Position numbers and translations under genes: made by a program | DNA from: Leeuwenhoekiella aequorea | GTDB lineage: Bacteria; Bacteroidota; Bacteroidia; Flavobacteriales; Flavobacteriaceae | Assembly: GCF_004104375.1 (NCBI RefSeq) | Contig: NZ_QOVM01000007.1 | Span: forward strand, 169,577 to 233,576 | Direction of reading: 5' to 3' | Length of the DNA stretch: 64,000 nt | Part shown: in pieces, positions 36,234 through 45,800 of the stretch | Layout of the letters: each line of letters begins with the position of its first letter | How positions within the stretch are numbered: position 1 is the first letter of the stretch | The notes under the pieces: model-generated | Seen by the model: only the letters and a program-made list of their open reading frames with translations | Database searches by the model: none | Told to the model about the DNA's origin: nothing

Positions 36234-38597
36234 AATTTCCATTAAATCCTCATAAGTAATTATCTCCTCAGCTCCCTTTCTAGGGAGCTTTGTAGTATAA
36301 AGCACATCTACTCGAATTGCCTTAAGACCTACAACTCCCTGAACATCTTCTAGTTCTACATACTCAATCTGAGGTCCTAAATATTCTTTGCGTTGTAAAT
36401 ATTTTATGTAGCGTGTGTATTCTTCAGCATCTGAGTCTTGTGAATAAATTATAGCAATCTTACCTTTTTGGGTAATACGCTCATCGCTACCTTTTACAAG
36501 CGCTTTATCAATACGTTTTTTGATAATTTCGTAACGAGCATTGTAAGTACCATCAACATCAAATTTCTTCTCATCCATTCGGTAACGAATAGAGAGTGTT
36601 GTACTAAATACAAGTATTAAGGATGCAGCATCTAATTGAAGTTCTGCACCTTCTTGTTTGTGATAGAAATTATTTTCCATCTCACACATCGTGCACAGCT
36701 GCCACAATCTCAGGTTGTACAGGTAAACCTTACTAAACTTATTACTAGGGGTCATTGAAGCACCTATGTAAATATTATGATCTACACCATCAGTTTTATA
36801 GCGTTCAAAATAATGAGGAAATATAAGCTGAGCTTCTTGTTGTTTGCGATCTAAGAAGGTAGCCATATTTTGATTAATCAATTGTACTGTATCGTCATAA
36901 TTTTTACGGTTCTTATAAATTAAGCCCGTATCATTATTTATCGATTCTTTATATAAATCTATTGATTCTTTTAACTCAGGAACTTGAGTATTTAAATGAT
37001 TCAATAATGGATTAACCTCGTGCTGAAGTAAATTAAACACTTCATTTTCTGCACTTGCGTTAAGTGACTTTTTAATATTTAAAGTAAACTCTTCTATTCT
37101 AAATTTTACCTGTTCGTAAATAGGCATAGGAGAAGACTCTAAGGCCAGATCTAGTATGCGATCTACCATATCAAGCTGAATAAGTATATCTTTTTGAATA
37201 GCTTTATTACGCTCTTCCGAAGACCCTACAATATCAATTTGACCATACAAAGGATACACATCTTCAAAAGAAATATCTTTAAAAGAAGCAAACTTTCCTT
37301 CATTTTGGTTCGCTATAAATTTTTTCGCTTCCTCCTCAAATACCCACAAAACACTTGGATGAATACTTGTACATTCACTTTGAATAACTGCTTTGATTCG
37401 GTTTTCAATATCAAATCGTTTACGCTCTAAAGTAGAAACTAAAAAGGGCATGACCTCATCAAGCTTCGTTGCATTAAGACTGTGCAATTTATTACGTTCA
37501 TAAGAAGCAAGTTCTAATACCCCTAGAAGCCTGTTCCCTTTTGCTATAGGCGCCAGAATACAACTTTGAATATTTTGAGAAAGTAAATTTTCTGCTAATA
37601 AATTGTGCTCGTTTTGTTCAGCATACTTTTGTGTATCTGGAATAACAAAATATTTCTTATCCTTTACAAGCGTATTATATGATTGCTCACACATACTACG
37701 ACGACAATCATTTTTCTGTTCCTCATTAAGGATAAAACTGTCGGCAAGATTGCCTTCCATTTTATTAAAGCTATCACTGTCTGAATTAAATTCTGTAAAA
37801 CCTATACGCAGATCGGGAATATTATAAATTGACTGAAATATTTCAGAAAACTGTTTTATACTACCGTCTTTAAATGATTTATCTGCTAGCAACGTACTCT
37901 TTAAGTCTGAAATCGAATCATCTATAGTAACGTCTGTAAGACTTAAAATAGCTATACCCTTCATCTTCCAACTATTTATAGGAAAGTATTTTTCCCACAT
38001 CTCAAAATCATCGACATTGGCTATAAGCATATTTGCTATTTCCTTAGTAATCTCTACTGCGTTTTCAGTAGGCTCAATGTAAATGAAGTCTGCATTCATT
38101 GTTGCCCGGTAACTTCTCCAAATCCCATTTTTATCAGGGATATCATAATACATAGGCTTTATGTAATCTATATCATACCCGTAATAGGTGTTTAATATAA
38201 TTACACAACCCATGACATATAACGATTTTCGATCCAGATTACGGAGCTCCAATCTAAAATCGGGACCCGCATTCTTTAGTATTGAAGCAAATCGCTTTGT
38301 AGGATTAAAGAGTTCGTTATGAAAAGGTATACACGCGGCCTTTATCTCATTTCTAGTTAATGCAGCCGGGAATAAATTATCAAGAAGAATTGTAGTCGCT
38401 TCTTTGTATTGGTCCATATTATCGCAATCACTTATACCCGCTATTAACTCTGGATAAGATGCCGCATAGTCAATAATTGATTGCAAATAATTTTTAGTTA
38501 TTGAACTTTGAGATTGTTCCATACGCTTCTTAAGCATTTCTAAAACCTTAGAAAAACTTAGTTCAACTGTAAATGGAAAATTCTGTAATTCATTCAT
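36225..38597 (-). CDS. large GAF-domain protein
   Basis: 790 aa, cytosolic (no signal peptide or membrane helix seen). A GAF-like sensor lies around 225-385, with SCILAPIAKGNRLLGVLELAS as the recognisable strand-helix part. The N-terminal ~200 and C-terminal ~400 residues are mostly helical and of no family I can name. The centre is rich in Glu/Lys helices, and a Cys/Met stretch (CTMCEMENN) occurs near residue 640. There is no output domain (kinase, cyclase or HTH). Function unknown; single-gene transcript convergent with the HD-effector gene. Confidence 0.75.
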   Translation of the reverse strand: MNELQNFPFTVELSFSKVLEMLKKRMEQSQSSITKNYLQSIIDYAASYPELIAGISDCDNMDQYKEATTILLDNLFPAALTRNEIKAACIPFHNELFNPTKRFASILKNAGPDFRLELRNLDRKSLYVMGCVIILNTYYGYDIDYIKPMYYDIPDKNGIWRSYRATMNADFIYIEPTENAVEITKEIANMLIANVDDFEMWEKYFPINSWKMKGIAILSLTDVTIDDSISDLKSTLLADKSFKDGSIKQFSEIFQSIYNIPDLRIGFTEFNSDSDSFNKMEGNLADSFILNEEQKNDCRRSMCEQSYNTLVKDKKYFVIPDTQKYAEQNEHNLLAENLLSQNIQSCILAPIAKGNRLLGVLELASYERNKLHSLNATKLDEVMPFLVSTLERKRFDIENRIKAVIQSECTSIHPSVLWVFEEEAKKFIANQNEGKFASFKDISFEDVYPLYGQIDIVGSSEERNKAIQKDILIQLDMVDRILDLALESSPMPIYEQVKFRIEEFTLNIKKSLNASAENEVFNLLQHEVNPLLNHLNTQVPELKESIDLYKESINNDTGLIYKNRKNYDDTVQLINQNMATFLDRKQQEAQLIFPHYFERYKTDGVDHNIYIGASMTPSNKFSKVYLYNLRLWQLCTMCEMENNFYHKQEGAELQLDAASLILVFSTTLSIRYRMDEKKFDVDGTYNARYEIIKKRIDKALVKGSDERITQKGKIAIIYSQDSDAEEYTRYIKYLQRKEYLGPQIEYVELEDVQGVVGLKAIRVDVLYTTKLPRKGAEEIITYEDLMEILD

Positions 38598-38791
38598 GTG
38601 CAGGACAATTATTATATAAAGTAATTAAAATACTTTGGAAAGTTACTCGTTACGTTAGTCTTTAACAAAGAATTAAACTTACAGGTATATTGTAATTCTT
38701 TTCAAAAATCGCGCCCAAATGAAAACGTGACAGAGCAGCTAAAAAAATTGTAAAATCCCGTATATTGCAGGCTTAATTTAAAATAGAACTA

Positions 38792-39934
38792 ATGAGTAAA
38801 TTTTGTTTTGTACTAGCTACAGCGCTATTACTTATATCTTGTAGTAAAGAAGCAGATTTTAAGATTGTAGGAACTACACCAGATATTAAAAACGGTACAA
38901 ATGTATTCCTTCAAAAAATAGATGAAAACAATAGACTGGCTAACATAGATACTACTGTCATTAAGGAAGGGAAATTCAATTTTGATCCAGACCAAGTATC
39001 GAGTCCGGAAATGCTTATTCTGAGTTTTGAACAACTGCAAGGTAACATCATTATTATTGCTGAAAATCAAGAAATAAATATTGAAGCTTTTAAGGATAGT
39101 TTATATACTTCTAAAATTAAAGGTGGAGCCGAAAATGACTTTTTTAAAGTGTACTATGATGATGTAGTAAATTCTAATAAAGAAAAGCAAAAACTACAAC
39201 AAGATGGCGCAATGGCTATGCAACGCGGAGATACTGCTAAAGTTGCAGTGATACGTAATGAATTTGATGCTATCAATGATGCTGATAAGCGCCGACGCGT
39301 TTCATTAATTGAAGAACATCCTGGTGAGTTTGTAAGCGTAATCATACTTTCTGACCTTGTAGGTACTCGTATCATTGAAGCAGATGAAGCAGATAGCTTA
39401 TTTAATTCTCTTGACCAGGACTTACAAAATGCAGATAAAGGAGTCAAGTTAAAGGAGATGATCGCGCAATTAAAAGCTTCAGAAACTGCTTCAGCTCAAG
39501 CAGAAATTGGAAATAAAGCTCCAGAATTTACAGCCCCTACCCCAGAAGGCACGCAATTATCTTTAAATGAAGCTATGGGAGATAAATATACCATTATCGA
39601 CTTTTGGGCAAGCTGGTGTAAACCTTGTCGAGAAGAAAATCCTAACGTAGTGTCTGTTTATAAAAAATACCACAACAAAGGTCTTAATATAATAAGCGTA
39701 TCACTTGATCGTGCAGAGGCTAAAGAAAGGTGGCTTACCGCTATTGAAAATGATCAAATGAACTGGTTTCACGTTTCAAATTTAATGGAATGGCAGGATC
39801 CCGTTGCTCGTAAATATGGCGTTACTGCAATACCTGCAACATATCTTCTTGATGAAAATGGAATTATTATTGAAAAGAACTTAAGAGGAGCAGATCTTAC
39901 AGCTAAGATGCAGGAACTGTTTGGAGAAATATAA
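38792..39934 (+). CDS. TlpA-family thiol-disulfide reductase lipoprotein
   Basis: 380 aa with a lipoprotein signal (MSKFCFVLATALLLISC). An N-terminal DUF4369-type beta domain (about 25-110; TPDIKNGTNVFLQKID) and a helical linker precede a thioredoxin fold with the active-site pair Cys276-x-x-Cys279 (WASWCKPC). The cis-Pro loop is AIPATYLL. Likely a membrane-anchored periplasmic reductase for cytochrome c or other thiols. It stands alone, with a strong terminator behind it. Confidence 0.92.
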   Translation: MSKFCFVLATALLLISCSKEADFKIVGTTPDIKNGTNVFLQKIDENNRLANIDTTVIKEGKFNFDPDQVSSPEMLILSFEQLQGNIIIIAENQEINIEAFKDSLYTSKIKGGAENDFFKVYYDDVVNSNKEKQKLQQDGAMAMQRGDTAKVAVIRNEFDAINDADKRRRVSLIEEHPGEFVSVIILSDLVGTRIIEADEADSLFNSLDQDLQNADKGVKLKEMIAQLKASETASAQAEIGNKAPEFTAPTPEGTQLSLNEAMGDKYTIIDFWASWCKPCREENPNVVSVYKKYHNKGLNIISVSLDRAEAKERWLTAIENDQMNWFHVSNLMEWQDPVARKYGVTAIPATYLLDENGIIIEKNLRGADLTAKMQELFGEI

Positions 39935-40001
39935 TTAATAAGTTCTTTAAAATTTATTCTCAGAATATGTATCTGTTACATTACTAGAACTTATTTAAAA
40001 C

Positions 40002-40033
40002 AAAAAAACCGATTCAATTGAATCGGTTTTTTT
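40002..40033. terminator. bidirectional terminator
   Basis: A perfect 32-base palindromic hairpin, poly-A then CCGATTCA/TGAATCGG then poly-T. It lies between the convergent TlpA-like gene and the acyltransferase gene. Confidence 0.85.
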
Positions 40034-40051
40034 GTATATATCACAGAGTGA

Positions 40052-41311
40052 TTAAGCTTCGATTGAAGCTTGTACCCCTGCAGATAATCTTTTATATGTA
40101 CCATTTTCAAGACGTTCTCTAATTGCATCAAATGCAATAAGTGTCTCTTCAACATCTTCTAGTGTATGTGATGCAGTAGGTATTAAACGTAATAATATAA
40201 GTCCTTTAGGAATTACAGGATAAACAACAATAGAACAAAAGATACCGTGGTTTTCACGTAAATCTTTAACTAAAGCCATAGCCTCAGGAATACTTCCTTT
40301 TAGGTATACCGGAGTTACACAACTTTGAGTTGTACCTATATCAAATCCGCGTTTTTTAAGTCCAGACTGTAATGCATTTACATTATCCCACAACTTCTCA
40401 CGAAGCTCTGGCATAGAACGCAACATATCTAAACGCTTTAGGGCACCTACGACAAGTTGCATTTGCAATGACTTAGCAAACATTTGTGAACGTAAGTTAT
40501 ATTTTAGATAATCTATAATTTCTTTATCTGCAGCAATAAATGCTCCAGTACTTGCCATAGACTTTGCAAACGTTGCGAAGTATACGTCAATTTTATCTTG
40601 AACACCTTGCTCCTCACCTGCTCCTGCACCTGTAGCTCCAAGTGTACCAAATCCGTGAGCGTCATCAACAAAAAGTCTGAAATTGTATTTCTCTTTTAAA
40701 GCAACGATTTCCTTCAGACGTCCTTGTTCTCCACGCATTCCAAAAACACCTTCAGAAATAAGAAGAATTCCTCCTCCAGTTTGCTCAGCAAGTTTGGTAG
40801 CACGTTGTAAATTCTTTTCGATACTTTCTATATCGTTGTGCTTGTAAGTAAAACGCTTACCCATATGTAGACGTACACCGTCTATTATACAAGCATGTGC
40901 ATCAACATCGTAAACGATAATATCATCCTTAGAAACCAAAGCATCTATGGTAGAAACCATTCCTTGATATCCAAAGTTTAATAAGTAAGCAGCTTCTTTA
41001 TTTACAAATGAAGCCAACTCAGTTTGCAATTGTTCGTGAAGTGTTGTGTGACCACTCATCATTCGGGCTCCCATAGGATAAGCCGAACCGTAGTCTGCAG
41101 CAGCTTCTGCATCAACTTTACGCACTTCAGGGTGATTTGCCAGCCCTAAATAGTCATTAATACTCCAGGTAATAACATCTTTACCTCTAAATTTCATTCT
41201 GTTAGAAATAGGCCCTTCTAATTTTGGGAACACAAAATATCCCTCTGCTTGCTCTGCCCATTTACCTAAAGGACCTTTGTCCTTATAAATTTTGTCAAAT
41301 AAGTCTCTCAT
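40052..41311 (-). CDS. capB: PLP-dependent alpha-oxoamine synthase, probable cysteate fatty-acyltransferase
   Basis: 419 aa, fold-type I. Conserved elements: SINDYLGLANHPEV, the GARMMSGHTTLHEQLQ substrate loop, DDAHG at 216-220, and the PLP Schiff-base Lys250 in ATFAKSMAS. It is in the family of serine palmitoyltransferase and AONS/KBL. The gene just upstream on the same strand is a cysteine-synthase-like enzyme. This pairing matches sulfonolipid (capnine) synthesis, in which cysteate is condensed with an acyl-CoA or acyl-ACP. A serine palmitoyltransferase for sphingolipids is the main alternative. Gene symbol after the Capnocytophaga pathway, from memory. Confidence 0.75.
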   Translation of the reverse strand: MRDLFDKIYKDKGPLGKWAEQAEGYFVFPKLEGPISNRMKFRGKDVITWSINDYLGLANHPEVRKVDAEAAADYGSAYPMGARMMSGHTTLHEQLQTELASFVNKEAAYLLNFGYQGMVSTIDALVSKDDIIVYDVDAHACIIDGVRLHMGKRFTYKHNDIESIEKNLQRATKLAEQTGGGILLISEGVFGMRGEQGRLKEIVALKEKYNFRLFVDDAHGFGTLGATGAGAGEEQGVQDKIDVYFATFAKSMASTGAFIAADKEIIDYLKYNLRSQMFAKSLQMQLVVGALKRLDMLRSMPELREKLWDNVNALQSGLKKRGFDIGTTQSCVTPVYLKGSIPEAMALVKDLRENHGIFCSIVVYPVIPKGLILLRLIPTASHTLEDVEETLIAFDAIRERLENGTYKRLSAGVQASIEA

Positions 41312-41410
41312 ACATCAATATTCATACAAAAAGCATGGTCAAATGCTGTTTGTAATTCATTCTAATTTCTTATCAATTTAAGGATTATGTATTTAAAAGT
41401 TGCCTAAGAT

Positions 41411-41418
41411 CAAACCTA
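41411..41418 (-). promoter_or_regulatory. candidate capB promoter
   Basis: The minus strand reads TAGGTTTG, 100 bases upstream of the capB ATG, inside the 128-base gap after capA. Confidence 0.4.
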
Positions 41419-41439
41419 TAAATAATGCGCGAAAATACA

Positions 41440-42480
41440 CTATTTTACAAATTCTATCTTATCAACTGCAATTTCGTTTTGACTATCAAAGAAACCTTGT
41501 TCATTCATCCAGTCATCACTATAAATTTTACTCATATAGCTTCTACCGTGATCAGGAAATATAATTACTACCTTGCTGTTTTCGTCAAACTCACCATTGC
41601 CGGCCATTTGCATTGTACCTTGTAATGCAGCACCACTAGTATATCCTACGAATAAGCCTTCAGTTCTGGCAATTTTACGAGCAGTGTGCGCACTATCTTC
41701 ATCAGAAACTTTTTCAAAATAATCGATTACATCAAAGTCTGTAGCAGACGGAATCAAATTTTTACCAAGTCCTTCTATACGGTACGGGTAAATTTCATTC
41801 TTATCAAATTCCTGAGTTTCGTGGTACTTCTTCAAAACACTTCCGAAGGCATCAATTCCTAGGATTCTAATGTTTGGATTTTTCTCTTTTAGAAAACGCG
41901 CAGTACCAGATATGGTTCCTCCTGTTCCACTGCAAGCTACCAGATGGGTAATCTTACCTTCCGTTTGCTCCCAGATTTCTGGACCAGAAGATGCATAATG
42001 TGCATCTGCATTAAGCTTGTTGAAGTATTGATTTATATAGACTGAACCTTCAGTCTCGCTGTGAATGCGCTTTGCAACCTGGTAATACGATCGCGGATCG
42101 TCTGCAGCTACGTTTGCGGGACAAACATAAACCTTTGCTCCCATCGTACGTAAAGCATCTATTTTATCTTTCGAAGATTTGGAACTAACGGCAAGAATAC
42201 ATTTGTAACCCTTAATAATACTTACCATTGCAATACTAAATCCTGTATTGCCAGATGTCGTCTCTATAATTGTATCTCCAGGCTTAAGAATACCTTTTCG
42301 TTCTGCATCCTCAATTATATATAGAGCAATACGATCTTTTGAAGAATTTCCCGGATTATATGCCTCTACTTTAGCAAAATATGAACCCGGAAGGTCTTTT
42401 GTAATCCTATTTAAACGTACTAAGGGAGTGTTCCCTATTAACTTCAAGACGTCATTATAAACGTTAAGGTGTTCTTTCAT
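41440..42480 (-). CDS. capA: cysteine-synthase-fold PLP enzyme, probable cysteate synthase
   Basis: 346 aa, fold-type II. PLP Lys48 in NPGNSSKDR, the Asn loop TTSGNTGFS, and the phosphate loop SGTGGTISG at 184-192. It is CysK/CBS-like, but the long C-terminus and neighbour point to cysteate synthase (O-phosphoserine plus sulfite) feeding the next gene. Cysteine synthase or cystathionine beta-synthase activity cannot be excluded from sequence. A TAnnTTTG box lies 62 bases upstream. Confidence 0.75.
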   Translation of the reverse strand: MKEHLNVYNDVLKLIGNTPLVRLNRITKDLPGSYFAKVEAYNPGNSSKDRIALYIIEDAERKGILKPGDTIIETTSGNTGFSIAMVSIIKGYKCILAVSSKSSKDKIDALRTMGAKVYVCPANVAADDPRSYYQVAKRIHSETEGSVYINQYFNKLNADAHYASSGPEIWEQTEGKITHLVACSGTGGTISGTARFLKEKNPNIRILGIDAFGSVLKKYHETQEFDKNEIYPYRIEGLGKNLIPSATDFDVIDYFEKVSDEDSAHTARKIARTEGLFVGYTSGAALQGTMQMAGNGEFDENSKVVIIFPDHGRSYMSKIYSDDWMNEQGFFDSQNEIAVDKIEFVK

Positions 42481-42541
42481 AGAAGAATAATCGTTTCGAG
42501 TGCTCTTTTAGTATTTCCTAAAACCGTTATTTAAAACCTTG

Positions 42542-42549
42542 CAAATTTA
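42542..42549 (-). promoter_or_regulatory. candidate capA promoter
   Basis: The minus strand reads TAAATTTG then C, 61 bases upstream of the capA ATG and directly behind the oligopeptidase B stop. Confidence 0.5.
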
Positions 42550-42564
42550 CGGGAAATATTTGAA

Positions 42565-44625
42565 TTACTTGGTTTTTCCTGCTAAATCAATTAAAAAAGC
42601 ATAATCCTGAGCGGTTTCTTTCAAGGCTTCAAAACGTCCTGAAGCCCCGCCGTGGCCTGCATCCATATTTGTATTGAAGTATATTTTTGTGTCTGCAGTA
42701 TTCTTATCTCGCAAACGTGCAACCCATTTTGCAGGTTCCCAATACTGTACCTGACTATCGTGATAACCTGTAGTAACTAAAATATTAGGGTATTCTTGTA
42801 CTTTTACCTGATCATAAGGCGAATATGATTTCATATACTCATAATACTCCTTATCATTAGGATTACCCCACTCGTCATACTCAGAAGTCGTAAGTGGTAT
42901 GCTATCGTCGAGCATCGTAGTAACTACATCTACAAATGGAACTGCTGCAATAACACCGTGATAAAGCTGCGGTGCCAAGTTAATGACAGCGCCTATGAGC
43001 AAACCTCCTGCGGAACCTCCATAGGCATATAAATATTTACTGCTTGTATATCCTGCTTCAATTAAATGTTCTGAGCACGCTATAAAATCGGTAAATGTAT
43101 TCATCTTACGCAACAGCTTCCCGTCTTCATACCAGTGACGTCCCATATACTCTTCTCCTCGTATATGCGCGATTGCAAATATGAAACCAGCATCAAGTAG
43201 ACTTAATCGTGATGTCGAGAAAGAAGGGTCTGTTGTAATCCCGTAACTTCCGTAGGCATATTGAAGAACAGGATTAGCTCCATCAAGCTGAATTCCTTTT
43301 TTGTAAACTAAAGATATGGGAATATTCACACCATCTTTTGCCTTAGCCCAGATTCTCTTTGACTCATAATTCTCTTTATCAAACTTGCCTCCCAGCACCT
43401 CAATCTCTTTCAATACTTCCTTTTCTTTCGTTACCATATTAAAAGAAATAACTGAAGGTGGTGTATCTAACGAATTGAAAGAATATCGAAGAAAGTGCGT
43501 ATCAAAATCTGGATTTATTCCCGTATAAGCAGTATAGGTTTCGTTCTCAAAAGGTAAATAATAATCTTCAGTATTATCCCAACGTTTTATATTAATTTTA
43601 TTTAAACCATCATTACGCTCTTCTATTACCAGGAAATCTTCAAAAATCTCAACATCTTCTAACAAGGTATCTTCTCTATGTGGTATCACATCTACCCAGT
43701 TCTCTTTAGCTGTTTGAGATACAGGGGTTTTCATCAATTTGAAGTTTGTGGCATTGTCTTTATTTGTAACCAAATAAAAATCTTCTCCAAAATGCGACAC
43801 ACTATATTCAAGTCCTCTGGTACGTTTCTGTAAAACTTTGAATTCAAATTCAGGTCCTTTTGCTTCTGTATATAAATACTCGGTGGTTAAAGTACTTGAA
43901 GATCCTATAAAAATATAATCACGGGATTTTGTCTTAAAAACTCCTACATCAAAAGTCTCATCCTCTTCCTCAAATACCAATATATCTTCAGAAGAATCTG
44001 TACCTAATACGTGCTTAAATATCTGGCTGCTTCGTAATGTCTGCGGATCTTTACGCGTATAAAAGAGCGTTTTATTATCTCCCGCCCAGACCGCACTCCC
44101 TGTAGTGTTCTTAATACTTTCTGGATAAAGTGCTCCGGTTTTTAAGTTTTTGAATTGTAACGTATATTGTCTTCGGCTTACTGTGTCAATCCCAAAAACT
44201 GCCAGTTCATTATTTTCTGAAATGGAATATCCTGCCTGATTAAAATAAGAATGACCTGCTGCCATTTCATTATTATCAAATAGTATTTCCTCAGGAGCTA
44301 GCATGAGTTCTTTTCGTCGGCAATATATTGGATAATTTTTTCCTTTCTCAAAGCGTGTATAGTACCAATAGTTATTATATTTATAGGGCACACTCTCATC
44401 ATCTTCCTTGATACGCGCTTTCATCTCCTCGAATAATTTTTGTTGGAGCGGTTTTGTATGAGCCGTCATCTCTTCATAATACCTATTTTCTGCTTCTAAA
44501 TAGGCAAGTACGTCTGGAGAGTCACGCTCATTCATCCAGTAATATTCATCTATGCGTACATCACCATGCTTTTCTAACTCATACGGTATCTGTTTAGCAT
44601 CTGGTGGTAAAATAGGATTCTTCAA
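42565..44625 (-). CDS. ptrB: oligopeptidase B (S9A serine peptidase)
   Basis: 686 aa, normal for the family. An N-terminal seven-bladed propeller (about 75-400) gates an alpha/beta-hydrolase domain. Nucleophile Ser538 lies in YGGSAGGLL, the acid Asp in TGYHDSQVQYWEPAKW, and the His in DAGHGGASGRF. It cleaves short peptides after Arg/Lys. No signal peptide, so cytosolic. A promoter box lies 29 bases upstream of the ATG. Confidence 0.95.
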   Translation of the reverse strand: MKNPILPPDAKQIPYELEKHGDVRIDEYYWMNERDSPDVLAYLEAENRYYEEMTAHTKPLQQKLFEEMKARIKEDDESVPYKYNNYWYYTRFEKGKNYPIYCRRKELMLAPEEILFDNNEMAAGHSYFNQAGYSISENNELAVFGIDTVSRRQYTLQFKNLKTGALYPESIKNTTGSAVWAGDNKTLFYTRKDPQTLRSSQIFKHVLGTDSSEDILVFEEEDETFDVGVFKTKSRDYIFIGSSSTLTTEYLYTEAKGPEFEFKVLQKRTRGLEYSVSHFGEDFYLVTNKDNATNFKLMKTPVSQTAKENWVDVIPHREDTLLEDVEIFEDFLVIEERNDGLNKINIKRWDNTEDYYLPFENETYTAYTGINPDFDTHFLRYSFNSLDTPPSVISFNMVTKEKEVLKEIEVLGGKFDKENYESKRIWAKAKDGVNIPISLVYKKGIQLDGANPVLQYAYGSYGITTDPSFSTSRLSLLDAGFIFAIAHIRGEEYMGRHWYEDGKLLRKMNTFTDFIACSEHLIEAGYTSSKYLYAYGGSAGGLLIGAVINLAPQLYHGVIAAVPFVDVVTTMLDDSIPLTTSEYDEWGNPNDKEYYEYMKSYSPYDQVKVQEYPNILVTTGYHDSQVQYWEPAKWVARLRDKNTADTKIYFNTNMDAGHGGASGRFEALKETAQDYAFLIDLAGKTK

Positions 44626-44653
44626 AGTATAATTATATTTAATAAAGAGTTGG

Positions 44654-44661
44654 CAAAAGTA
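44654..44661 (-). promoter_or_regulatory. candidate ptrB promoter
   Basis: The minus strand reads TACTTTTG then C, 29 bases upstream of the ptrB ATG. Confidence 0.5.
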
Positions 44662-44728
44662 AAGGTAATACTAGATATCTTGAGCATTTTTTAAATATTC
44701 TTCTTCTCTAGTTCCTGGTCTAAAATTG

Positions 44729-44736
44729 TATTTTTG
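44729..44736 (+). promoter_or_regulatory. candidate ebfC promoter
   Basis: TATTTTTG, 24 bases upstream of the ebfC ATG; it faces the ptrB box in the same 134-base divergent gap. Confidence 0.5.
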
Positions 44737-44759
44737 AAACTTAATTAAAATAAAAAATT

Positions 44760-45083
44760 ATGTTTGGAGATATGATGGGCATGATGGGCAAAATCAAAGA
44801 AGCTCAACAGAAAGCCGAAGACACTAAAAAACGTCTTGAAACTGTTTATATAGATGAAAAAAGTAATGACAATCTATTAGAAGTTGCCGTAAGTGTTGCA
44901 GGGGCCGTTAAAAAAATTAATATTAGTGATGAACTTCTGGAAGATAAAGAGCAACTTGAAGACTACTTGATTTTAACGTTAAATAAGGCGCTTGCCCGAG
45001 CCAAAGCTAATTACGATCAAGAACTAGCTGCTGTAGCAAAAGAAGGAATGCCAGACATTCCGGGTCTAGATATGTTTAAATAA
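44760..45083 (+). CDS. ebfC: YbaB/EbfC nucleoid-associated protein
   Basis: 107 aa. [22 protein letters not shown], a central beta sheet, and a C-terminal helix with LALRARANYDQEL-like spacing identify the YbaB family. It is a dimeric DNA-binding protein usually found beside recR/dnaX; here recR is 25 kb away. The C-terminus is [11 protein letters not shown]. Confidence 0.94.
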   Translation: MFGDMMGMMGKIKEAQQKAEDTKKRLETVYIDEKSNDNLLEVAVSVAGAVKKINISDELLEDKEQLEDYLILTLNKALARAKANYDQELAAVAKEGMPDIPGLDMFK

Positions 45084-45088
45084 CAACA

Positions 45089-45397
45089 TTGCTGCAGACA
45101 GTTATACATTATAGTTTACACTTAATTGCACCCGGGCTAATTGCCTGGGTGTTTTTTAGAAAAAACTGGAAAAAGGCATATTTAATAATGATCTTAACCA
45201 TGCTGGTAGATGCAGATCATTTATTAGCCAGTCTTATTTTTGAACCTGATCGCTGCAGCATTAATTTTCACCCATTGCATTCCTATGTAGCAATTGGTTT
45301 TTACACTTTCTTTCTTTTTATTCCAAAGTTACGCGTTATTGCAATAGGTCTACTTTTTCATATGCTAACAGATTACCAAGACTGCTTGTGGCACTAA
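45089..45397 (+). CDS. DUF6122 membrane protein
   Basis: 102 aa with three hydrophobic segments. LVDADHLLASLIFEPDRCSINFHPLHSY and LLFHMLTDYQDCLWH match the DUF6122 family, with conserved His/Asp suggestive of a metal site. The start is TTG at 45089 (MLQTVIHYSLH), which matches the usual N-terminus. It lies five bases after ebfC. Confidence 0.8.
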   Translation: MLQTVIHYSLHLIAPGLIAWVFFRKNWKKAYLIMILTMLVDADHLLASLIFEPDRCSINFHPLHSYVAIGFYTFFLFIPKLRVIAIGLLFHMLTDYQDCLWH

Positions 45398-45416
45398 TAT
45401 ATTTACCTACTTACTC

Positions 45417-45800
45417 ATGTTGAAAGGCGTACATCACATTGCTATAATTTGTTCTAATTACTCCATATCCAGGAAATTCTATACTGAAGTTCTAAAACTT
45501 GAAATTCTCAAAGAAACATATCGTGAAGAACGCAAGTCTTATAAATTGGATCTTGCCTTAAACGGAAATTACATAATTGAACTTTTTTCATTTGAAAATC
45601 CGCCGAAACGCAATTCTAGACCTGAAGCAAACGGACTTAGACATCTAGCTTTTTCAGTAGAAAATCTGGATGCAGCAATTCAAAAATTACAATCTAAAAC
45701 TATTCAAACAGAACCTATACGTGTCGATCCCATTACAGGTAAACGATTTACATTTTTTGAAGATCCAGACAAGTTGCCGCTCGAACTCTATGAAGAATAA
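45417..45800 (+). CDS. VOC-family (glyoxalase-like) protein
   Basis: 127 aa. Two beta-alpha-beta-beta-beta units: GVHHIAIICSNYSISRKFYTEVL and GLRHLAFSVENLDAAIQKL, with metal-type residues His5/His6, Glu (YIIELFSF), His (RHLAF) and Glu (LPLELYEE). Resembles the SMU1112c/GloA2 group; it may isomerise or detoxify a small aldehyde. It overlaps the convergent luciferase-like gene by 13 bases. Confidence 0.88.
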   Translation: MLKGVHHIAIICSNYSISRKFYTEVLKLEILKETYREERKSYKLDLALNGNYIIELFSFENPPKRNSRPEANGLRHLAFSVENLDAAIQKLQSKTIQTEPIRVDPITGKRFTFFEDPDKLPLELYEE

